Below are positions 1-8,449 of a stretch of DNA of 64,000 nucleotides, piece by piece. Position numbers and translations under genes: made by a program. A model generated the notes under the pieces. It did no database searches. It was given only the letters and a program-made list of their open reading frames with translations, and was not told the origin of the DNA. Each line of letters begins with the position of its first letter. Position 1 is the stretch's first letter. The DNA is taken from contig NZ_JAESWC010000012.1 of NCBI RefSeq assembly GCF_016765585.1, positions 1 to 64,000 on the forward strand. The letters run 5' to 3'. The stretch comes from Clostridium rhizosphaerae (lineage in GTDB: Bacteria > Bacillota > Clostridia > Clostridiales > Clostridiaceae).

Positions 1-37
1 CAGCGTTCGTCCTGAGCCAGGATCAAACTCTCAATTT
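1..37 (-). rRNA. 16S ribosomal RNA, 5' end only (partial)
   Basis: The reverse strand reads AAATTGAGAGTTTGATCCTG followed by GCTCAGGACGAACGCTG, the universal 16S 5' end that includes the 27F primer site. The gene runs leftward out of the window, so only about 37 bases are present. The exact mature 5' end is set by analogy with E. coli. Confidence 0.97.
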
Positions 38-140
38 AAAAGTTTGAAAACTTAAGCTCATCGCTTACTTATTTTATCGAAGTTGACTAAACAACTTCAA
101 AAGAATTGCTGGTCATTTACCTTAATCATTCTCTGTTTAA

Positions 141-153
141 TTTTCAAAGACCA
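141..153 (-). promoter_or_regulatory. boxA-like antitermination element in the 16S leader
   Basis: The reverse strand reads TGGTCTTTGAAAA, which resembles the boxA element (TGCTCTTTRAAAA) of rRNA leaders. It lies about 100 bases before the 16S start and downstream of both promoters, where antitermination factors would load. Confidence 0.6.
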
Positions 154-184
154 ATTTGCTTTGCCGTCATCTGACAGCTTTTAT

Positions 185-213
185 ATCTTATCACCATTTT
201 ACTTCAAAGTCAA
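185..213 (-). promoter_or_regulatory. rRNA promoter P2
   Basis: On the minus strand there is TTGACT (208-213), a 17-bp spacer and TAAGAT (185-190). It is the promoter nearer to the 16S gene and about 150 bases upstream of it. Confidence 0.8.
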
Positions 214-281
214 CAGCATATTTACTGGTAACTTGAGGGAAACTTTGCTGCTGCCTTGTCAGGGGCAACTGCGTAGGAACT

Positions 282-310
282 ATGTTAACAGGATTATTTA
301 TTTCTGTCAA
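282..310 (-). promoter_or_regulatory. rRNA promoter P1
   Basis: On the minus strand there is a consensus TTGACA (305-310), a 17-bp spacer and TAACAT (282-287). It lies about 97 bp upstream of P2, the usual tandem layout of rRNA operons. A 9-bp inverted repeat (309-317 with 345-353) abuts the -35 box. Confidence 0.85.
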
Positions 311-353
311 TAACTCATTTAGTGGTAATTTTTACACAGCTTATTGAGTTATT

Positions 354-870
354 AGATTAATATATATTCCTTCGTTCTTTGTCGTTTTTTGTCGGCAACG
401 AAATATATATTATCATTTTTATTTATTATCGTTTATTCTTCTAAGACTATTGTTTTAATATATCTTTATTTATTCGAGTATTTCTCTAAATTACTCCATT
501 TATCACACATTGATACACTAGGATAAGTATTTCTGGATATGTATATTTTATTGCATAAATTTACTTGCGAATAGTCTTTACTATGTGTGGATTTAGCTAA
601 AAGACTGCACAGCGAGGATATCATAATTAATACTTTTAAAAAAAGAAATATCAATTATCATTCACAATTTAGAATATACTTGATACAAAATAGGGGTAAC
701 TCAAAATGCAAACTCTATAGCTTAGAGGCTTAAGGAGAAGCGCATAATTAAACACTCATAATCTAATACAACAAAATAATTCATTAAAACAGACTCTAGT
801 ATATTTAAATCTCAAAAGGGTTGTTGCTATCAACTTCCATATCACCTAGAGGCTTACTCCACTAATAAAC
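354..870. other. A+T-rich intergenic stretch upstream of the rRNA promoters
   Basis: No convincing gene is seen. An inverted repeat (ATATATATT...TTCGTT with AACGAAATATATAT, about 359-410) lies just upstream of P1. A 62-codon minus-strand frame at 466-654 has no ribosome binding site or recognisable motif. The rest is low-complexity A+T-rich DNA. Confidence 0.5.
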
Positions 871-1089
871 ATGGAGAGCTTCGCTGTTAAAAAATCCTAC
901 ACTACGAGACCTTCAGCAGTAAGAAAGCTCAATGCCCTGAAAGCAGAGCATCCAGATGTTAATGTTCTGTTCAACACCATCGTTGATATGGCCGTTTTCC
1001 ACTACTACAACTATATATTTGATGAGAATGGAGGCTTCAACATTCAAGAAGGTAAGAAGGTCCAGAAGTTAAGAAGTTATATATTTTAA
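871..1089 (+). CDS. Small hypothetical protein (72 aa), doubtful
   Basis: I do not recognise this product. The reading frame encodes a mixed, soluble-looking peptide. Residues 7-30 are basic and charged (KKSYTTRPSAVRKLNALKAE) and could be helical; an aromatic run (FHYYNYIF) follows at about residues 43-50. That composition is more protein-like than chance, but no good Shine-Dalgarno sequence lies at normal spacing; the nearest purine run, AGAGG, is about 18 bases upstream. The last codons contain an imperfect copy of a short stretch (AGAAGTTATAT) that recurs about 30 bases downstream, so the 3' end may have been altered. It stands alone between the rRNA promoter region and transposon debris. 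Confidence 0.35.
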   Translation: MESFAVKKSYTTRPSAVRKLNALKAEHPDVNVLFNTIVDMAVFHYYNYIFDENGGFNIQEGKKVQKLRSYIF

Positions 1090-1626
1090 TTCTTTAGAAG
1101 GAAAGAAGTTATATTTATATAAAGTTAACTAATAAAAATTTCATTCACAACTTCAGATCCTAGGAAGCTTTGTACAAGCTGTAGCGGTACTAAAACCATG
1201 TATCCCTGCAGCTTATCCAAAGCCTATAAATTGATAATCACAGCCTGTGGTCTTTCTCTCGGGTCCTTTGCCTGGGTCAATCCTCAGGGGGCACAGTAAA
1301 ACAAGCCTCCTTCACTCACTTTGCTTCAGAACAACAGCCAAAAACCGCAGCAGCTCCAAGTCCCGGGTATTCCTCTGGGGTCTTTTATTAGTTCTATAAG
1401 ATTGCAGCAGTTTGTTACTTCAGCGAAGCCAAGCCTGTAGCTGGACATGCCCTGGTCAAGTCCACCTTGAACAAGCATAATCTTGCTCAAGGTTGGCTAG
1501 GAAGTTTAAGGATCTTTTTCGGGTATTTCTTTACCGCATTCCTTCCATATAATTGGAAAGTACTAACCATATTAATCTAAATACTGCGTATGTTATGATA
1601 ATCTTTAATGTATTTTGTTTTTTATT
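1090..1626. other. Unexplained, relatively G+C-rich intergenic region
   Basis: No gene was recognised on either strand. Composition is clearly less A+T-rich than the flanks, with runs such as CTCAGGGGGCACAG. An 11-bp stem with one G-T pair around a CATAAT loop lies at 1465-1492. The motif CACAGCCTGTGG near 1240 recurs near 49591 inside a palindromic element. It may be decayed mobile DNA or a structured RNA; I cannot decide. Confidence 0.4.
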
Positions 1627-2113
1627 TTATTCCCTTCTTTGTATATATTTTGGACTACAAAGTGCGTCAGTAATTAGTTCTGCTGGCCTTGTTATCGGTG
1701 GAATACTTTCTTTAATTCCTTCAGAAGTCCTTTTAACAAAGCCTCTTATATTGCCAATGGTTTTGATCAAAATTCTTACCCCTACATTTTTAAGTTCTGT
1801 TCCGTACAGTGCTGTATATTTAAACCAACTTATTAGATTATGTGTTATAAATACTAGCCATAATAAACCGTAGATACCATAAAACTCAGAAGTTCTAAGA
1901 TTTTTTATTTGGTATACATTTTTGCCATCTTAAAGAAGGCTTCTATAGTTTGAAGTTTATCATAAAAATGAAATATTTCTACTGCGCTCTATAAAGAGGG
2001 TGTTATGGATATCTTGCAGTTGATTTATGCTATCCAAATTGCATCACTGTAATTAACCAAGTGGAAGTAGTTTCTTCTTTACAGTCATCTTGAGTAAAGG
2101 TAAAATTATTCAT
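1627..2113 (-). pseudogene. Decayed IS4-type DDE transposase
   Basis: Read on the minus strand, broken frames reconstruct the C-terminal half of an IS4-family transposase. One segment starts MNNFTFTQDDCK. A second contains LQTIEAFFKMAK, resembling the region around the catalytic glutamate. The third, longest segment includes EFYGIYGLLWLVFITHN and ends KYIQRRE before a stop at 1627. At least one stop and two frame changes separate the pieces, and the N-terminal catalytic region with the first aspartates is missing. No intact terminal inverted repeats were found. The family call rests on pattern recognition of the EAFF motif and the hydrophobic tail. Confidence 0.7.
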
Positions 2114-2120
2114 ATTTATT

Positions 2121-2762
2121 TTATTCCAAAATAAACTCTCCAAAATACTGCGATAAATGAAAATCTGGTTTTTCATTTACTATTGGGTTCCATGATCCAT
2201 AATGTGGAAATTTTGTTTTATCACCACATTTGTAAAAGTTACCTCTCATTTTATATCCTGATGAAAAATCTATTTTTCCAAAATACTTTTCAATAAACTC
2301 AAAAGGAATTTTAAATTCTAAAGTCCATACACTTCCGTCATATTCTCTAATATTACCTGGATTAATAGAAGTTTTGATTTCGAATATAGCTGGATCCACA
2401 TTAATGAGCGCTCTATTATGTCGATTGCTACCAATGCCTAATAATAAATTACCAAAAGCATTAAATTCAAAATTCATGTATCTTTCTTCCATTTGAGATT
2501 TAGGAACAATAAAAAATTCCACACAGCTATCCTCATAAACAGGTTCATTTATATTTAAATAAATAGCCCTTACTTTTTTCTCATGAGCTATAAAGCGTAA
2601 TTTAAAATATTCATTAGTATAAAACATCTCAACTTCTGTCATTGGCTTATAACCACTTGTATCCCATGGAAAGCAATCAATGTCTACTTTAGAGATTGAC
2701 TGCCATATAACCTGTAAACTTCTCTCATCATTATCAACCTTTTTTACTATATAGCTTTTCAC
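2121..2762 (-). CDS. Carbohydrate-binding family 9-like protein (CBM9-like)
   Basis: A 213-aa protein resembling the CBM9-like family, beta-sandwich modules related to the xylan-binding CBM9 and found in glycan-use operons. The typical early motif around DCFPWDTSGYKP, the DSCVEFFI segment and the LEFKIPFEF strand near the C-terminus are visible. There is no signal peptide, so a free-standing cytosolic role is likely and its biochemical job is unknown. Translation probably starts at a GTG preceded by GGGAG with 9-base spacing. It is the last gene of the galE / nucleotidyltransferase / anomeric kinase operon, 13 bases after the kinase stop, which ties it to sugar salvage. The decayed transposase begins only a few bases beyond its 3' end. 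Confidence 0.75.
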   Translation of the reverse strand: MKSYIVKKVDNDERSLQVIWQSISKVDIDCFPWDTSGYKPMTEVEMFYTNEYFKLRFIAHEKKVRAIYLNINEPVYEDSCVEFFIVPKSQMEERYMNFEFNAFGNLLLGIGSNRHNRALINVDPAIFEIKTSINPGNIREYDGSVWTLEFKIPFEFIEKYFGKIDFSSGYKMRGNFYKCGDKTKFPHYGSWNPIVNEKPDFHLSQYFGEFILE

Positions 2763-2775
2763 AAGCTACCACTCC

Positions 2776-3885
2776 CTATTGGCATATTTCCTTAACAATT
2801 GATTTCATCTGCTGGAATTTTTCTTCCATATCAGCAACTAATTTAAATTGATTCCTTGCCCTGTCAAGGTTGTGTTTTTCTCTGTGAATTCTAAAATATA
2901 CATCGCCATTTAAGTAATCTGTTAAAAATCTTATACCACACTCAAAGGTTAACAGTTTTGCTGAGAAAGATAGATATTTGATTTCCATGTTCGTTAGTGA
3001 TTTTCCTGCTGCTTCAATAAATCCTCTTGTAAAGCTTTCAAATAGTTCAAGGTCCAGCCATACCTTTGAAAGATCAGCCTCATCCTCTTCTGCAGTAGTT
3101 GCTCCGGAGCGGATGGAATCACCAAAATCATATAAAGACAATCCAGGCATTACTGTATCCAAATCAATAACACATATTCCTTCTCCAGTTAAATCATCTA
3201 TCATAACATTGTTAAACTTAGTATCATTGTGAGTAACACGAAGCGGCAGTTTATTTTCCTTCAGTAGGTTCACAAGCACCTTTGTGTCTTCGGAGCGATC
3301 CATTATAAACCTTATTTCCTCTGTTACTTCTTTTACCCTGCCTTTTACATCATTTGTTACAGCGTCTAAAAAAGCCATATATCTCTTTTCAGTGTCGTGA
3401 AAATCAGGAATTGTCTCATATAGTTCTTCTGCTGGAAAGTCATAAAGATTCTGTTGAAATTTTCCAAATGCTTTTCCTGAGTTATAAAAATGTATAGGGT
3501 TCTCAACCAGCTGATAGGTCTGAGCATTTTCAATAAACACATACCCTCTCCAGCAGTCTCCTGACTCACTTATATAAAGATTTCTTCCATCCTTTGTTCT
3601 AATTATCTCCATGGTTTCTCTGGCAGGGTTTCCTCCGTTTGCAATTAGCTTATTCTTTATATGAGCTGTTACCTTCTCTATATTCTCCATAAGCTTTTCT
3701 GGAGACTTAAATATATTTGTATTAATCTTCTGAAGAATATATCTGTGAGTTGAACCATTTTCTTTTTCAAAGTACACTACAAAGGTGGCATTTATGTGTC
3801 CGAAGCCATATGGTTCAGCTTTTATGAATTTACCTTCAAAATTGAATTTTTGTATTATATTCTTAAAGTCAACTTTAGATTCCAT
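2776..3885 (-). CDS. nahK: N-acetylhexosamine 1-kinase-like phosphotransferase
   Basis: A 369-aa member of the aminoglycoside-phosphotransferase fold that includes NahK, which phosphorylates GlcNAc or GalNAc at C1 using ATP. The catalytic HxDxxxxN loop is H219-N-D221 to N226 and the metal-binding DLD is at 241-243. Length agrees with bifidobacterial NahK. I place the start at the ATG with GGAGG seven bases upstream; it overlaps the preceding stop as TAATG, so translation is coupled. Upstream genes encode a nucleotidyltransferase and GalE, and in Bifidobacterium the equivalent set handles lacto-N-biose or galacto-N-biose. Here the phosphorylase is absent, so a free hexosamine may be the substrate. 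A related anomeric kinase specificity cannot be excluded. Confidence 0.75.
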   Translation of the reverse strand: MESKVDFKNIIQKFNFEGKFIKAEPYGFGHINATFVVYFEKENGSTHRYILQKINTNIFKSPEKLMENIEKVTAHIKNKLIANGGNPARETMEIIRTKDGRNLYISESGDCWRGYVFIENAQTYQLVENPIHFYNSGKAFGKFQQNLYDFPAEELYETIPDFHDTEKRYMAFLDAVTNDVKGRVKEVTEEIRFIMDRSEDTKVLVNLLKENKLPLRVTHNDTKFNNVMIDDLTGEGICVIDLDTVMPGLSLYDFGDSIRSGATTAEEDEADLSKVWLDLELFESFTRGFIEAAGKSLTNMEIKYLSFSAKLLTFECGIRFLTDYLNGDVYFRIHREKHNLDRARNQFKLVADMEEKFQQMKSIVKEICQ

Positions 3886-4808
3886 TACTTTTCCTCCCAA
3901 AGTTTTTCAGGATAAATTCCTGAATTTATAAGTCTATTAATAGCCTTATGAACAAGTGGCTTGTCTTCTTTATAAGTAACTCCATACCACTGCTCCTTTG
4001 ATGTTAATACCTTAACCTTTGCCTTGCCTTCTATAATTAATTTATCTACAACACTAGGCAGGAAATATTCAGCCTTTAGATTATCAGCTTCTTTCACTTC
4101 CAAAAACCTTGAGAAGCCTTTTTCTAATTCCATAAATATACTTGGAGTAAAGCCCCATAAATTCATGGATACTGTACTTTCCTTCGGAATGTCTATCCAT
4201 AGATCTTCTCCCTCAGCATATTGAGCTCTATCACTTGATTTCTTTATCTTGGTTCTTTCTGTTATGTTTATTAAATAATTTTCATTATCTACATTACATA
4301 CACCTCTAGCAACAGTTCCATGTTCAGTTAGTGTGTTTTCTAGCTCAAAACCAACCATCGCATAATTGTAAAAGTCTCCATCATCCTTTATCCCTGAAAG
4401 AAACCTTCCAATTTCCTGAAAGGAAGTAGCTCCATAAAAATCATCTGCATTTATTACTGCAAAAGGTGTATCAATAACATCCTTGCAGCATAGAACTGCA
4501 TGAGCTGTGCCCCAAGGTTTTATCCTTCCCTCTGGAACTTCATAATTAGAAGGCACTTTTACTATTTCCTGATATACATAGGTGGTATCAATAACCTTAC
4601 TTATTCTATCTCCTATGGTTTCACGAAAAGCTGCTTCAATTTCTTTTTTTATTATAAAGACAACCTTATCAAAGCCGGCCTTCAAGGCATCATATATTGA
4701 ATAATCCATTATAATTTCTCCATTTGGTCCAACGGGATCAATCTGCTTGAGCCCCCCGTATCTGCTTCCCATCCCTGCTGCCATTATCACCAAAGTTGGT
4801 TTTACCAT
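3885..4808 (-). CDS. Sugar-1-phosphate nucleotidyltransferase family protein
   Basis: A 307-aa nucleotidyltransferase. The N-terminal signature AAGMGSRYGGLKQIDP with the activating arginine and lysine is at residues 10-25, and a NADDFYG metal-binding segment follows near residue 115. This family joins sugar-1-phosphates to NTPs. Between GalE and a NahK-like kinase it most plausibly makes UDP-hexosamine or UDP-galactose, which is inference. I reject a start 21 codons further upstream because AAGGAG lies eight bases before the ATG at 4808. The stop overlaps the kinase start by one base, showing tight coupling, and galE ends 73 bases upstream. Confidence 0.8.
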   Translation of the reverse strand: MVKPTLVIMAAGMGSRYGGLKQIDPVGPNGEIIMDYSIYDALKAGFDKVVFIIKKEIEAAFRETIGDRISKVIDTTYVYQEIVKVPSNYEVPEGRIKPWGTAHAVLCCKDVIDTPFAVINADDFYGATSFQEIGRFLSGIKDDGDFYNYAMVGFELENTLTEHGTVARGVCNVDNENYLINITERTKIKKSSDRAQYAEGEDLWIDIPKESTVSMNLWGFTPSIFMELEKGFSRFLEVKEADNLKAEYFLPSVVDKLIIEGKAKVKVLTSKEQWYGVTYKEDKPLVHKAINRLINSGIYPEKLWEEK

Positions 4809-4881
4809 AATTATTCTCCTTTCATTTACTGCTTTCAAATGCATTTTAGTTAGTGCCAATCTTTTTCTCATTTGAGTTTAT

Positions 4882-5895
4882 CTATTTCTCATATCCATTA
4901 GGATTATTCGACTGCCATTTCCATGAATCCATACACATATCCTGAAGGGTCAGCGTGGTTGAAAAGCCTAGCTCTTCCTTGGCTTTTGAAGTATCAGCAA
5001 AGCAGGCAGCAACATCTCCAGGTCTATTATCAACTATTTTATAGGGTATTTCCCTGCCACAGGCTTTTGAATAGGCCTCCACTACCTCCAGCACAGTATA
5101 GCCGTTTCCTGTCCCAAGATTATATGCCTCTATGCCTTTACTTGTGCTTACTTTTTCCAGTGCCTTAATATGTCCACCTGCTAGATCTACTACATGAATA
5201 TAATCCCTTACCCCTGTACCATCCTTTGTAGGATGGGTATTTCCAAACACCTTCAAATAATCAAGCTTTCCGCCTGCTACCTGTGCAATATATGGCACTA
5301 GATTATTAGGAATTCCCTTAGGGTCTTCCCCTATAAGCCCGCTGCTGTGAGCACCAATAGGATTGAAATAACGAAGCAAGGCTATTGACCAGTCATTATC
5401 AGATGCATACAAGTCTCTAAGTATGTCCTCAATCATAAGCTTTGTTCTTCCATACGGATTTGTCGCACTTAATGGGAAAACCTCACTAATTGGTACAGAG
5501 CTCGGATTACCGTAAACCGTAGCAGAGGAGCTGAACACAAGCTTCTTTATATTAAATTCCTCCATAACCTCGCATAAATTAAGGGTGCTTAGAAGATTAT
5601 TATGGTAATATCTTAGCGGTATCGATACTGATTCCCCCACTGCCTTCAGCCCTGCGAAATGAATTACAGCCTCTATATTATTTTCAATGAAGATTTTTCT
5701 TATCTCCTCTTTATTAACCAAATCAGCCTCATAAAACTTAAAATCCTTTCCCGTTATTCTTCTTACTCTATTTAATGACTCAACACTGCTGTTAACCAGA
5801 TTGTCCACTACTATAATGTCATAGCCTTTTTCAAGTAATTGTATTGCGGTATGACTTCCAATAAAGCCAGCGCCGCCAGTGACTAGAACTGCCAT
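4882..5895 (-). CDS. galE: UDP-glucose 4-epimerase
   Basis: A 337-aa extended short-chain dehydrogenase/reductase that interconverts UDP-glucose and UDP-galactose, and in many homologues UDP-GlcNAc and UDP-GalNAc. Residues 7-13 form the NAD-binding GGAGFIG motif. The catalytic SSSATVYG serine region is near 122-129 and the YxxxK pair is Y148/K152. Family signatures LRYFNPIGAH and GVRDYIHVVDLA are intact. AGGAG sits eight bases before the ATG. It is first in a four-gene operon with the nucleotidyltransferase, NahK-like kinase and CBM9-like protein. The roughly 260-bp A+T-rich gap upstream is shared with a divergent AraC regulator, a likely local controller. Confidence 0.95.
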   Translation of the reverse strand: MAVLVTGGAGFIGSHTAIQLLEKGYDIIVVDNLVNSSVESLNRVRRITGKDFKFYEADLVNKEEIRKIFIENNIEAVIHFAGLKAVGESVSIPLRYYHNNLLSTLNLCEVMEEFNIKKLVFSSSATVYGNPSSVPISEVFPLSATNPYGRTKLMIEDILRDLYASDNDWSIALLRYFNPIGAHSSGLIGEDPKGIPNNLVPYIAQVAGGKLDYLKVFGNTHPTKDGTGVRDYIHVVDLAGGHIKALEKVSTSKGIEAYNLGTGNGYTVLEVVEAYSKACGREIPYKIVDNRPGDVAACFADTSKAKEELGFSTTLTLQDMCMDSWKWQSNNPNGYEK

Positions 5896-6155
5896 ATTTT
5901 CACTCCTTTTATAATTATTTAATTACTTATATTGTATATGTTTGCACGTTTAAATTCTTTATCAAAAAAGTCAAGAATTTTGCACTTTTAGTCTTTAATT
6001 CTTTTAATTATTCAAAGAATCAGTTATCATATATAAGAGAGTTTATTTATTTAAAAATCTGCAGAAAATAAGGTTTAAATTCTATAAATTAATTCTGAGT
6101 TGATGCTAAATTAATTCTCTAGTTAATTTTAATATTATATATTAAGGTGGTTATG

Positions 6156-7037
6156 ATGAACTATATCAAAACTGTTCTAAATGAGGAGTTTAACATAAAA
6201 GAAATTGTAACTGTACATTATTTTGAATTTGCTAAAGATTATGTTTATGAAGGAGAATTTCATAACTTTTGGGAGTTTGTTTATGTAGATAAGGGTGAAG
6301 TTGAAATAATGGCTGATACTAACGGCTACAAGCTTAAGCAGGGAGAGATCATTTTTCACAAGCCAAATGAATTCCATAACCTATGGGCTAACGGAAAGGT
6401 TGCTCCCAATTTGATCGTTGTATCATTTCATTGTAATTCACCTTTAATGTCCTTCTTTGAAAATAAGATGATGAATGTGGACGATGTAGAAAAGAAGCTG
6501 CTGTCTAAGGTTGTAAAGGAAGCTCATAATGCTTTTTCCTCTGACCTCAACATTTCTACATTATTAAAGCTTGAACCAAGAGAAATTTCGCTTTTCGGAA
6601 GCGAGCAATTAATCAAGCTATATCTTGAAGAATTCTTGATTAATCTTGTGAGAAGGGATAGAAGCATCACAAATGAGGTGAGGTTATCTTCTTCAGTAAA
6701 AGAGCGATCAGATAATAATCTGACCAATAAAGTTATAGCTTTCCTGCAGGATAATGTTAATAATAACTTAATCTTCGAGGAGGTCTGTAAGTTTTCAAAC
6801 ATGAGCAAAACTAACTTAAAAACAATTTTTAAGGAAAAAATAGGAACAGGAGTAATAGAATATTTCAGACATTTAAAAATTGAGGAAGCCAAAAGGCTTA
6901 TTCGTGAAGAAGAGCTGAACTTTTCTGAAATAGCAGAAAGATTAGGGTATTCTTCAATTCACTACTTCTCAAGACATTTTAAAAAGGACACTGGAATGAC
7001 TTTATCTGAATATAACAACTCAGTTAAATCAATTTAA
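6156..7037 (+). CDS. AraC-family transcriptional regulator with cupin sensor domain
   Basis: A 293-aa regulator. The N-terminal cupin-like domain (about residues 20-95) contains the typical WEFVYVDKGEV and GEIIFHKPNEFHN segments that bind sugars or related ligands. The C-terminal AraC/XylS DNA-binding region (about residues 185-290) has two helix-turn-helix motifs, including YSSIHYFSRHFKKDTG and MTLSEYN. The nominal frame opens at a GTG at 6147, but AAGGTGG at 6144-6150 fits the ATG at 6156 best. It is divergent from galE across about 260 bp, so it probably regulates the hexosamine/galactose operon and possibly the uronate genes. The ligand is unknown. A bidirectional hairpin follows its stop. 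Confidence 0.85.
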   Translation: MNYIKTVLNEEFNIKEIVTVHYFEFAKDYVYEGEFHNFWEFVYVDKGEVEIMADTNGYKLKQGEIIFHKPNEFHNLWANGKVAPNLIVVSFHCNSPLMSFFENKMMNVDDVEKKLLSKVVKEAHNAFSSDLNISTLLKLEPREISLFGSEQLIKLYLEEFLINLVRRDRSITNEVRLSSSVKERSDNNLTNKVIAFLQDNVNNNLIFEEVCKFSNMSKTNLKTIFKEKIGTGVIEYFRHLKIEEAKRLIREEELNFSEIAERLGYSSIHYFSRHFKKDTGMTLSEYNNSVKSI

Positions 7038-7059
7038 TAAAAGTTAGGAAAGCCAAAGT

Positions 7060-7100
7060 GCGATAGATAACATTGTTACCTATCGCCTATTAATTTCTTT
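7060..7100. terminator. Bidirectional intrinsic terminator
   Basis: A 12-bp stem with one wobble/mismatch, GCGATAGATAAC (7060-7071) with GTTACCTATCGC (7075-7086), is followed by a T-rich tail. It lies between the AraC gene and a minus-strand gene remnant, so it may stop both strands. Confidence 0.65.
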
Positions 7101-7115
7101 TTATGCTTTATATTT

Positions 7116-7235
7116 CTAAACAGATAGATTTCTTGAGCTTTGCTCGATTTTTATTTTTACAAGCTTTTTAGTATTTAATTCAACCATCATTCTTAAATCT
7201 TCATCTGTAAGTTTGTAGTATGGAGAAGTGGATCT
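7116..7235 (-). pseudogene. C-terminal remnant of an unidentified protein
   Basis: A 39-codon minus-strand frame with no start encodes a soluble, charged tail beginning RSTSPYYKLTDEDLRMMVEL and ending SSRNLSV. The composition is clearly protein-like. A TGA closes the frame just upstream, and the ROK kinase stop is within a few bases. It looks like the 3' end of a lost gene, perhaps removed when the ROK gene gained its current tail. I do not recognise the family. Confidence 0.4.
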
Positions 7236-7241
7236 TCAATA

Positions 7242-8195
7242 TTAGTTAATAATACTACAGTTCTTAAACCTCTCTTTAACTATATATGCTGCTCCTAAAA
7301 GCCCCGCATCGTTGTCAAGGTCTGCTTTAATTATCCTGGTATAGCTGCCATAGGGCTTCATAACCTTCTCTTGAAATAATCTGTTCACTTCCTCAAAAAA
7401 CAAGTCCCCTTGAGCAGATATTCCTCCCCCTATAAGTATACAGCCTGGATCAAGAATATGGGTCAGATTTACTAATCCAGCTACTAGGGCCGCTAAATAT
7501 TCTCTATATACAGTACAAGCAGCTGCATCGCCCTCTTTGACCTTTTTCATTACTTCCTCCCCATTGGTTTTAAGCTCCTCTTTTTGACTATTACTAACGC
7601 CTGAAGCTTCAATATATTTTTTTACCAAAGCAGAGGTTGAAGCATATCTTTCAAAGCAGCCTATAAAGCCGCAATTACATTCTTCACCCTTCAGGTTTAT
7701 TGTCATATGTCCTACTTCCCCAGCATAGCCTCCAAAGCCCCTATAAAGCTTCCTATCTATTACGATGGCTCCGCCTATGCCAGTGCCCAAGGTAATACAA
7801 ACAAAGCTATCAATTTCTTTTCCTCCACCCATCCACAGCTCACCTAGTGCGGCGGCATTCACATCATTTTCTACAAATGCTTTCAGTCCTGTACTCTTAT
7901 AAATGTCTTCTGAAAGCTTTGCTCCAGAATAATCTTCAAAATTTACGCCACCTGCTATTACTTCACCTTTATCAATATCCACTTGCCCTGCAGTGCATAT
8001 TCCCACAAACTCAAGATTGAATTTATCCTTTAAAACATTTGTTATCTCTGACAGCTTAATTGGTATATTAATTCTACATTTTGCCCTTGGTGTAGCAGTC
8101 TTATCTTTGTATAATATTCTGCCACCTTCAGTTACAACTCCGTATTTTATAAAGGTTCCACCTATATCAAAGCATAATACATTTTTAATTTCCAT
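7242..8195 (-). CDS. ROK-family sugar kinase
   Basis: A 317-aa ROK kinase. ROK enzymes phosphorylate glucose, fructose, allose, GlcNAc or ManNAc with ATP. FDIGGT near residue 10 is the phosphate loop, D111 in ENDVNAA is the expected catalytic base, and the zinc site is H163 with C173, C175 and C180 (CNCGFIGC). There is no N-terminal winged helix, so it is an enzyme and not a ROK repressor. Two ATGs lie side by side; I prefer the second (8195) because AGGAG abuts the first. The last residues (NCSIIN) are non-canonical and the gene ends against a remnant, so the 3' end may have been rearranged. Substrate is uncertain. Confidence 0.85.
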   Translation of the reverse strand: MEIKNVLCFDIGGTFIKYGVVTEGGRILYKDKTATPRAKCRINIPIKLSEITNVLKDKFNLEFVGICTAGQVDIDKGEVIAGGVNFEDYSGAKLSEDIYKSTGLKAFVENDVNAAALGELWMGGGKEIDSFVCITLGTGIGGAIVIDRKLYRGFGGYAGEVGHMTINLKGEECNCGFIGCFERYASTSALVKKYIEASGVSNSQKEELKTNGEEVMKKVKEGDAAACTVYREYLAALVAGLVNLTHILDPGCILIGGGISAQGDLFFEEVNRLFQEKVMKPYGSYTRIIKADLDNDAGLLGAAYIVKERFKNCSIIN

Positions 8196-8379
8196 CATCT
8201 CCTAAATTATTCTTCTTTTTTTAATTATAATTTTTATTCAACTACTTGTATTTATAATATCAGTCGAGAATTTTGTACATTTAGCCTGTTGGACAATTTT
8301 AACTACAATTAAATTAGATAATGCCATCTTTACCAAAATAAATTCAAACTGCTCTCACATTTTAGAATTAATTTTAAAA

Positions 8380-8419
8380 CAACTGCCTCCCAAATTATGC
8401 ATAATCCGGAAGGCAGTTG
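8380..8419 (-). terminator. Intrinsic terminator of the uronate operon
   Basis: The stem CAACTGCCTCC (8380-8390) pairs with GGAAGGCAGTTG (8408-8419), with one mismatch, and is followed on the minus strand by GTTTTAAAAT. It ends the operon that begins with the DUF2264 gene. Confidence 0.6.
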
Positions 8420-8449
8420 AATTTTATACTTAGTCCATTTTTAAATTTT

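Noticed and set aside
83-313. Plus-strand 76-codon frame over the rRNA leader
   Set aside because: It runs across the tandem rRNA promoters and boxA on the opposite strand and has no ribosome binding site.
466-654. Minus-strand 62-codon frame
   Set aside because: No binding site, no motif, A+T-rich low-complexity region.
1553-1873. Plus-strand 106-codon hydrophobic frame
   Set aside because: It is antisense to a clear transposase remnant whose residues make family sense.
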